A stretch of DNA of 47,394 bases from an uncultured Winogradskyella sp. (GTDB lineage Bacteria > Bacteroidota > Bacteroidia > Flavobacteriales > Flavobacteriaceae). The position numbers and the translations under genes were made by a program. Within the stretch, counting starts at the first letter, position 1, and every line of letters starts with the position of its first letter. The notes under the pieces are model-generated. The model made no database searches. It worked only from the letters and a program-made list of their open reading frames with translations, and had not been told where the DNA came from. Of this stretch, positions 41,786 to 47,394 are shown in pieces. The stretch covers positions 1-47,394 of the forward strand of contig CAJQQC010000017.1 of the NCBI GenBank assembly GCA_905480385.1. Direction: 5' to 3'.

Positions 41786-42862
41786 TTAATTGTCATTATT
41801 ATTCGCTTTTGCTTTTCGAATAGAATCACTCTTTCTTAATTGTTCTAGTCTTTCTTCTCTGGCTTTTTTTCGTTGTTCTAATATTTTCTTCTTTCTGTCT
41901 TCTAAGGCTTTCTTTCTTGCTTCTCTTTGCTCCAAAGCTTTTTTTCGTTTTTCTTCTAAAAGTTGTTGTCTTGTTTTTACTTTAGTAGTGTCTGATTTCA
42001 CTGCCGTATTAGCCTTTTTAGTCGTTTTAGAATCCATCTTTGACGCTGTAGAGTCAGAAGACTTATTAGTGTTGTTTCTAGCATCTAAAACTTTTTGTCT
42101 ACGATCAGCAGCAGCTTTTTTCTTAGCTTCTCTGTCGGCTTTTTGTTTGGCTCTTCGTTCTTCTAAAGCTTTTTCTCTATCTATACGTTTTTGTTCAAGG
42201 TCTGCTGTTCTTTGTGCTTTACGATCTTCTAAAGCTTTTGCTCGTTCATCTTTGGTATTGTTTACTTCTGGTACAGCTTCTTCTTTTTCTAACTCTTTAC
42301 GCTCTCTTTTTGTTTTTGCTTGCTCTCTAGTAGATGCTCTTGTTATTATTCTTAAAACTTGTTCACTGATATCAAAACGCTCTGCTGAATATAACATTAA
42401 AAAATCTGCGTTTTTGTCAAATACAAAATCATATTTTTTATTTTCTGCTATCTCTTTCACAGCTGCAAAAATTTGATCTTGAACTGGCTGAATCAATTGC
42501 GTTCTTTGTAAAACCATGTCTCCGTCAGGACCAAAACGTTTTTGTTGATAATCTAAAACTTCAGACTCTTCAAAAGAAATATCTTCTAAACGCTCTTCAT
42601 AAAGTTCTTTTGTTAAAAGTACTTTTTCGTTTTCTAAAGCTTTCTTTTTTGTTTCTATATCTGCTAATTTATTTTCAATTTCAGACTTCCATTTTGTTAG
42701 TTTTGTTTCTAACTGAGATGTTGCTTCTTGATAATCTGGTACATTTTGAAGAATATATTCTGTGTCTATATATCCAATTCTGGCCCCATTAACACGTTGT
42801 GCATTACTGGTAAAGCTCATTAAACCAACTATTGCCAATATGTAAAGAACTTTAAATTTCAT
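41786..42862 (-). CDS. OmpH/Skp family chaperone with long charged C-terminal coiled coil
   Basis: A 358-residue protein. Residues 1-180 look like a normal Skp: signal peptide (1-21, ending TSNAQ), ARIGYIDTEYILQNVPDYQ, the helical hairpin, and KKYDFVFDKNADFLMLYS. Residues from about 190 to 358 form an added tail almost entirely of Lys, Arg, Glu, Ala and Gln (for example EKALEERRAKQKADREAKK), interrupted near 265-295 by a Ser/Thr/Lys-rich break. This strongly basic, probably coiled-coil tail is not part of the classical 160-residue Skp. It lies 38 bases before the short copy and behind a sigma-54-like element after bamA. Confidence 0.92.
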   Translation of the reverse strand: MKFKVLYILAIVGLMSFTSNAQRVNGARIGYIDTEYILQNVPDYQEATSQLETKLTKWKSEIENKLADIETKKKALENEKVLLTKELYEERLEDISFEESEVLDYQQKRFGPDGDMVLQRTQLIQPVQDQIFAAVKEIAENKKYDFVFDKNADFLMLYSAERFDISEQVLRIITRASTREQAKTKRERKELEKEEAVPEVNNTKDERAKALEDRKAQRTADLEQKRIDREKALEERRAKQKADREAKKKAAADRRQKVLDARNNTNKSSDSTASKMDSKTTKKANTAVKSDTTKVKTRQQLLEEKRKKALEQREARKKALEDRKKKILEQRKKAREERLEQLRKSDSIRKAKANNNDN

Positions 42863-42994
42863 AGTTATATGTTTTATTTTTTTTGATTTCGATATTATTT
42901 ACCTAAAATAATTTGTGAACTATTGTTGTTATTCAAATAAACGAAATATATTCTTAAAAATTTTAACACTAGTATGAAATGTTATTTAACCTAT

Positions 42995-43010
42995 TGAAAA
43001 TACCGTGCCA
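42995..43010 (-). promoter_or_regulatory. Sigma-54-like -24/-12 element between bamA and skp
   Basis: On the - strand TTGGCACGG (43011-43003) leads to TTTCA (42999-42995). Against TGGCAC-N5-TTGCA it has a perfect -24 half and spacing, and one mismatch (T for G) in the -12 half. It begins three bases after the bamA stop and would drive the skp pair with a leader of about 120 nt. The remainder of the 151-base gap shows no gene. Confidence 0.4.
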
Positions 43011-43013
43011 AAC

Positions 43014-45545
43014 TTAAAATTGTTGTCCTATGATAAAATGAGTTTCCCAACCACCAATTTGATTTTGACCTGGTAAGGGATCAAACGGTTTACCAAAATC
43101 TATACCTAATAAACCAAAGGCAGGCATAAATATTCTTATACCTAAACCAGCTGATCTTTGTAGATTGAATGGATCAAAATCTCTAAAACTGTTTACTGAC
43201 GAACCAGCTTCCATAAAAGTTAATGCATAAATTTTTGCACCTTGACCAAGCGTTATAGGATACCTAAGTTCTAAAGAGAATTTGTTATAAATAGATCCAC
43301 CATCTTGACTTGATAATGATTGGTTTGGATAACCTCTTAACTGGATAACCTCACGTCCATCTAAGGCAAAATTCCCAAGACCGTCTCCTCCAAGGAAGAA
43401 ACGCTCAAAAGGAATAACACCTCTGTCATTATTGTATGCCCCCAAGAAACCAAACTCAACACTAGGTCTTAAAACTAGTTTTTTAGCAACTTCGGCATAC
43501 CAATCTGCTTTAAACTTTACTTTATAGAATTCTAACCATTTAAAACGTTCTTGGTCAATCTCACCAATCCTCTCAATATCTGCAACAGGGTCAAGACTAT
43601 CTCTTTCCTGTTTAAGTGCAGCATAATCTACACCATTAACTAAGGAATATGGGAACGTAAGTTTTGCAGATGCAGAAAAATTAGAACCACCAGTTGGGTA
43701 TATCGGGTCATTATAGGTGTTGTTTCTTGTTAGACCAATCGTATACGATAAGTTATTTGAAGATCCATCACCAAAAGTAAATAATCCCGTATTGTAGTTT
43801 TGTAAATCGTAATGCTGGTAACTTATAGCTTGCGAGAACAAAAAGTAATCGTCCGGTTCTTTTAATCTAGTTGATATACCAAATGTTAGACCTGTAATGT
43901 TAAAACGTCTAGTTTTATCTGCTCGTCTTGACACAGGGTCAAATAAAAATTGTCTTGAATGAGATAGCGAAGTCGATAATTGAAAAGGTTTTTTCCCGCC
44001 TAACCATGGTTCGCTAAATGATAAACTGTAAGTTTGAAAGAATTGACTAGCTTGAAGTCTTAATGCCATGCTTTGTCCATCTCCACGAGGTACAGGTGTG
44101 TAAGCTTCGCCTTTAAATATATTTCTTAATGAAAAGTTGTTAAATGAAAGGCCAAGTGTACCAATAAATCCGCCGCCGCCGTAACCACCTTGAAGCTCAA
44201 TTTGGCTAGAGCCTTGCTCTTCAACTGTGTATTCAATATCTAGAGTTCCATCAACAGGATTTGGATTTTTTATATCTGGAACAATAGCCTGGGCATTAAA
44301 GAAACCTAATTGTCCTAATTCTCTTATTGTTCTAATAATATTTGCACGACTATATAATTCACCTGGACGAGTACGAATTTCTCTATATATGACGTGGTCG
44401 TTAGTAACATCATTACCTTTTACTGATACGCTATTAAAATAAGCAGGTTTACCTTCTGTAATTCTTATTTCTAAATCAATAACGTTTCCATCTGCACTGA
44501 CCTCAACAGGATTAATGCTAGAAAACATGTATCCGGTATTTTGATAAACATTTGTTATGTCTATACCATCAGGCTTCTCTTCGTTAGCAATCCTCTTTTT
44601 TAGTTCTACGCCATTATAAGTATCACCTTCTTCTATGCGAAGAATTTGAGAGAGAAACTCATCATTATAGACTGTATTGCCAACAAAATCAATTTTTCCA
44701 AACGTATATTCTTCACCTTCTTCAACATCTACAAGCAAGCTTATAGTTTTGTCGTCAACGTAGATTAAAGAATCTTTTATAACACGTGCATCTCTGAAAC
44801 CATTTTCCTTGTATTTATCGATTATGCTTAACAAATCTTCTTTGTAGTCTTCCTCAACATATTTAGATCTTTTTAGCAAACGTAAAGGGCTAATACTTTT
44901 TTGTTTGGTATTTTTCATGGCTTTTCTAAGCTTCTTGTCAGATAGTTTATCGTTACCATTAAATTTTATAGACTTGATTTTAACCTTGTTTCCTTTGTCT
45001 ATACTCACTAATATATTAACTCTCTTTTTTTCAATGGAATCATTTTTTACTTCAGAGGTTATAACATTAACTTTAGTATTTAGAAAACCTTTTTTCTTGT
45101 ATTTATTCGTAAGGTAGTTTTTTGTTGTTGTGACTAAGTTTTCAGTGACCTTAACCCTTGGTTTGAGGTTGTTTTCATCAATAATTTCATCTTTCTTTCC
45201 TTTTTTTACCCCATCAATACGAACTTCATTTAGTTCGGGTAAATCTGAAAGATTAATCTCAATATCGACTTTATTGTCATCTGTGATGTTAATAAAATAG
45301 ATGTCTATGGAGCTAAATAAATTAGATGTCCATAATTTTTTTACTGCTTCACCAATCTTATCACCACCTACAGTAACTTCTTGATCTTTCTTTAATCGAG
45401 AGTAGGTAATTATTGTACTGGCATTAAATGAAGTATTACCAGTTACTATAATGTCATTTATGATATATTTATCACCACTCTGAGCAAAAGAATTTAGAGG
45501 GAAACCTATTGTAATTAGTAATGCTAAAGCGTAAAATTTCTTCAA
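43014..45545 (-). CDS. bamA: Outer membrane protein assembly factor BamA
   Basis: BamA inserts beta-barrel proteins into the outer membrane. The protein has a signal peptide, about five POTRA domains (about 25-430, with repeated VNILVSIDKG, VDVEEGEEYTFGKIDF and LEIRITEGKP-type strands) and a C-terminal 16-strand barrel (about 450-843) with the Omp85-type FFLGGDGLGNF and RGYP motifs, ending WETHFIIGQQF. I chose TTG 45545 (843 residues), because it gives the canonical signal peptide KKFYALALLITIGFPLNSFAQ and clears the uppS stop by 19 bases. An in-frame TTG at 45593 would add 16 residues and overlap uppS. The location between uppS and skp matches other Bacteroidota. Confidence 0.95.
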   Translation of the reverse strand: MKKFYALALLITIGFPLNSFAQSGDKYIINDIIVTGNTSFNASTIITYSRLKKDQEVTVGGDKIGEAVKKLWTSNLFSSIDIYFINITDDNKVDIEINLSDLPELNEVRIDGVKKGKKDEIIDENNLKPRVKVTENLVTTTKNYLTNKYKKKGFLNTKVNVITSEVKNDSIEKKRVNILVSIDKGNKVKIKSIKFNGNDKLSDKKLRKAMKNTKQKSISPLRLLKRSKYVEEDYKEDLLSIIDKYKENGFRDARVIKDSLIYVDDKTISLLVDVEEGEEYTFGKIDFVGNTVYNDEFLSQILRIEEGDTYNGVELKKRIANEEKPDGIDITNVYQNTGYMFSSINPVEVSADGNVIDLEIRITEGKPAYFNSVSVKGNDVTNDHVIYREIRTRPGELYSRANIIRTIRELGQLGFFNAQAIVPDIKNPNPVDGTLDIEYTVEEQGSSQIELQGGYGGGGFIGTLGLSFNNFSLRNIFKGEAYTPVPRGDGQSMALRLQASQFFQTYSLSFSEPWLGGKKPFQLSTSLSHSRQFLFDPVSRRADKTRRFNITGLTFGISTRLKEPDDYFLFSQAISYQHYDLQNYNTGLFTFGDGSSNNLSYTIGLTRNNTYNDPIYPTGGSNFSASAKLTFPYSLVNGVDYAALKQERDSLDPVADIERIGEIDQERFKWLEFYKVKFKADWYAEVAKKLVLRPSVEFGFLGAYNNDRGVIPFERFFLGGDGLGNFALDGREVIQLRGYPNQSLSSQDGGSIYNKFSLELRYPITLGQGAKIYALTFMEAGSSVNSFRDFDPFNLQRSAGLGIRIFMPAFGLLGIDFGKPFDPLPGQNQIGGWETHFIIGQQF

Positions 45546-45564
45546 TGCTTTTAAGTTTATGCTT

Positions 45565-46305
45565 TTAAATAAGCTGTTCGCTTGTTTTTCCAAATCGTCG
45601 TTCTCTATTTTGATAATCTACAATGGCTTCAACAAGATTTTCTTTCTTAAAATCTGGCCAATAGATGTCGGTAAAATATAACTCTGCATATGCTATTTGC
45701 CATAATAAAAAATTGCTAATTCGTTGTTCTCCACTCGTACGAATTAGCAAATCTACGTCTGGTAAATTTTGTGTGTAAAGATGCTTATTTATAATCGATT
45801 CATCAATACTTTCAGCGGAAATTATATTATTTTTAACTTTAACTGATAATTCCTTAACAACATTAACAAGTTCTTCACGAGAACCGTAGCTTAAAGCTAA
45901 ATTTAATGTCATATGTGTATTATTTTTTGTTTTTTCTATAACAAATTCTAACTCCTTATAAGCTTTTTCTGGTAAGTCTTTTAGACAGCCTATTGCTGTT
46001 AACTTAATTTTGTTTTCTTGAAGTGTTTTGATTTCTTTTTTTAAAGACTTCACTAAAAGTTTCATTAAAGTTTGAACTTCTAGTTTTGGTCTGTTCCAAT
46101 TTTCTGTAGAAAAAGCGTAAAGTGTCAAGTGTTTTATTCCGAATTCAGCACATGCTTCAACAGTTTCTCTTACAGCTTTGGTTCCACTTTCATGTCCTAA
46201 AATCCTAATTAGACCTTTTTGTTTAGCCCAACGACCATTGCCATCCATAATAATTGCAATATGGTTTGGTAGCCTTGAGTTGTCTATTTGGTCTTTTAAA
46301 TTCAT
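45565..46305 (-). CDS. uppS: Isoprenyl transferase / undecaprenyl diphosphate synthase
   Basis: UppS builds the C55 lipid carrier for peptidoglycan and other surface polysaccharides by adding isopentenyl units to farnesyl diphosphate. The 246-residue protein has the catalytic aspartate D21 in IIMDGNGRWAK, the LGHESGTKAV segment, LTLYAFSTENWNRP and the C-terminal RTSGEQRISNFLLWQIAYAE. It starts one base after the porG stop and is followed by bamA, so porG, uppS and bamA are probably co-transcribed. Confidence 0.97.
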   Translation of the reverse strand: MNLKDQIDNSRLPNHIAIIMDGNGRWAKQKGLIRILGHESGTKAVRETVEACAEFGIKHLTLYAFSTENWNRPKLEVQTLMKLLVKSLKKEIKTLQENKIKLTAIGCLKDLPEKAYKELEFVIEKTKNNTHMTLNLALSYGSREELVNVVKELSVKVKNNIISAESIDESIINKHLYTQNLPDVDLLIRTSGEQRISNFLLWQIAYAELYFTDIYWPDFKKENLVEAIVDYQNRERRFGKTSEQLI

Positions 46306-46306
46306 G

Positions 46307-46996
46307 CTAAAAGTCGCAATAACAGGGTTTTTTTCCGAAGGTGTAAGTTAAGGTTATTCCTGTAAATACATACCAATCTTTACTGTTGATGTTTCCAAAG
46401 GCAAACTGTTCTCTAAAATCTGCGTCAGGTACACTGCCGTCTAACTCGTCAGAAAAAGTATATCTCGCACCGATTTCGGCAGCTAAAATAAAATTAGGAC
46501 TGATAGATTGTTTGTACCCAAGGACCATGGGTATGCCGTAAGCCCAACTATTGGTATTCTCTGTGGTTAAACGACCACTATTATCAAAAAAGAAATTTTC
46601 GTGGTTAGCGACAGAAACTCCTGTATACAAATAAGGGGTGCCTTTTGGAGTTAAATCATGAAGATTGAAATCAAAAAAAGTAAATTCCATACCTAACGAA
46701 GCTTCAAAAATACCACTTCTAAATCCATAACCTCTTTGTATGCGTCTAGGATCATCAGATTTTGTGTCATCTACTTCTAGATTTGTAAAAATAAATGAAG
46801 CTCTAAACGCGTGTCGTGGGCTTCTATTCCATTTAACAACACCACCAAAAGCAATTTGGTTAGGGGAAATATAATTTGTAGCACCAACATCTCCAATAAA
46901 ATTACTTCCACCAGCAAATAATCCAAATTCATAAATTTGAGCTTTAGTAGTTTGGCTTCCAACGAGACACAATAAAAATACTAGTAGATACCTCAT
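46307..46996 (-). CDS. porG: PorG-like T9SS outer membrane protein (DUF6089)
   Basis: A 229-residue outer membrane beta-barrel. Signal peptide (1-19, ending TTKAQ), then YEFGLFAGGSNFIGDVGATNY, alternating strands, and the end GITLTYTFGKKPCYCDF. This fits the DUF6089 family, whose Porphyromonas member PorG lies in the outer membrane and associates with the PorK/PorN ring of the T9SS. The position directly before uppS, bamA and two skp genes is, from memory, the same as in Porphyromonas, which supports the assignment. It has its own -7 box, so it can be expressed apart from nadK. Confidence 0.85.
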   Translation of the reverse strand: MRYLLVFLLCLVGSQTTKAQIYEFGLFAGGSNFIGDVGATNYISPNQIAFGGVVKWNRSPRHAFRASFIFTNLEVDDTKSDDPRRIQRGYGFRSGIFEASLGMEFTFFDFNLHDLTPKGTPYLYTGVSVANHENFFFDNSGRLTTENTNSWAYGIPMVLGYKQSISPNFILAAEIGARYTFSDELDGSVPDADFREQFAFGNINSKDWYVFTGITLTYTFGKKPCYCDF

Positions 46997-47013
46997 AAAT
47001 TTTTAAAAGTTTG

Positions 47014-47021
47014 CAAATATA
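47014..47021 (-). promoter_or_regulatory. -7 element of the porG-uppS-bamA unit
   Basis: On the - strand TATATTTG preceded by T-rich sequence matches TAnnTTTG and lies 17 nt before the porG ATG. No clear -33 TTG at 19-21 nt. No terminator is visible after nadK, so read-through is also possible. Confidence 0.5.
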
Positions 47022-47094
47022 ACAATTAAGATTACTCTATAATAATTTGATACAAATTGTCTTACAGAAAACAGTATTTACGAGCATTTATTGT

Positions 47095-47394
47095 CTAGTT
47101 TCGTCTATCTTCTCCCCAAAGCATTTTTTTGCGAAGTGTGTCTATAAAACTTTCATTCAAAAGTTCAACCATCTTTATTTTAAAATCTGCTTTTTTAATG
47201 GTTACAGTTGTCGAATTTGGAAGTGTAATAATTCTAGAATCTAAGGATAGTAAAAACTGATCTTCTCTTCCTTCTACTTTTAGTTTTACATCTGTATTAT
47301 CAGGGATCACTAATGGTCTTGCATTAAGATTGTGTGGTGCAATGGGCGTCAATACAAAACTCCCTGCATTAGGTGAAATAACAGGTCCACCACA
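47095..47394 (-). CDS. nadK: NAD kinase, C-terminal part (cut by window edge)
   Basis: NAD kinase phosphorylates NAD to NADP. Only the last 99 residues lie in the window; the open frame runs off the right edge. The visible segment begins CGGPVISPNAGSFVLTPIAP and continues with HNLNARPLVIPD, a strongly conserved part of the NadK nucleotide-binding domain, and ends with a helical tail LLNESFIDTLRKKMLWGEDRR. An apparent internal start at 47352 is only a leucine codon within the gene. It heads the - strand envelope cluster, 98 bases before porG. Confidence 0.93.
   Translation of the reverse strand, partial: CGGPVISPNAGSFVLTPIAPHNLNARPLVIPDNTDVKLKVEGREDQFLLSLDSRIITLPNSTTVTIKKADFKIKMVELLNESFIDTLRKKMLWGEDRRN

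Noticed and set aside
41790-42476. 228-codon open frame on the + strand opposite the longer skp gene
   Set aside because: It is antisense to the Lys/Arg/Glu-rich tail, whose biased codons suppress stops on the other strand. Its product is a low-complexity Phe/Leu/Ser sequence with no recognisable domain.

Overview
The window comes from an AT-rich chromosome of a Bacteroidota bacterium, most likely a marine member of the Flavobacteriaceae. The evidence is the type IX secretion gene SprA, a type B sorting-domain protein paired with a PorP/SprF partner, a PorG-like protein in an uppS-bamA-skp cluster, promoters of the Bacteroidota type (TTG or TTTG, about 20 nt, then TAnnTTTG), and very weak Shine-Dalgarno signals. 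I see no rRNA, tRNA, CRISPR array, insertion sequence or prophage. No gene-free stretch exceeds about 210 bases. Most of the window is a vertically inherited core region rather than an island.

Layout on the + strand. 0-4.97 kb: ruvB, queG, maeB and ruvA (Holliday junction helicase, tRNA queuosine synthesis, malic enzyme). 4.97-13.1 kb: the giant T9SS translocon gene sprA, gcvH and a VanZ-like membrane protein. 13.1-17.3 kb: two TonB-like proteins and an outer-membrane-type, RemB-like protein that carries the same TonB-C-like domain at its N terminus, then a 72-residue membrane protein. 17.4-22.8 kb: a haem-copper oxidase assembly and subunit operon (haem O synthase, two subunit III proteins, subunit IV, a thioredoxin-like protein with no cysteine pair, SCO, DUF420, and a small CxxC membrane protein). 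22.9-30.6 kb: a MacB-type tripartite export operon (ATPase, two permeases, two membrane fusion proteins, TolC) followed closely by tsaB.

30.6-33.3 kb, - strand: an MscS channel, a secreted protein of unknown function and an Nfu protein with a duplicated N-terminal domain. 33.4-40.3 kb, + strand: a 1734-residue multidomain T9SS type B cargo with its PorP/SprF partner, then a gamma-carbonic-anhydrase-like protein. 40.4-47.4 kb, - strand (read from right to left): the end of nadK (cut by the window edge), porG, uppS, bamA, two Skp/OmpH chaperones and murI. This is an outer-membrane and peptidoglycan biogenesis cluster.

The common theme is the cell envelope: T9SS translocon (SprA), its ring anchor (PorG), a cargo and its partner (type B protein and PorP), the outer-membrane insertion machinery (BamA/Skp), TonB-like energy transducers and an export pump. 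The more unusual signals are the TonB-C-like domain fused to an outer-membrane barrel, three -24/-12 (sigma-54-like) elements in front of envelope genes, promoter-like boxes placed only 4-5 nt before two start codons, a perfect 11-bp inverted repeat before the carbonic-anhydrase-like gene, and an SCO-like protein lacking the copper-binding cysteines next to an intact one.
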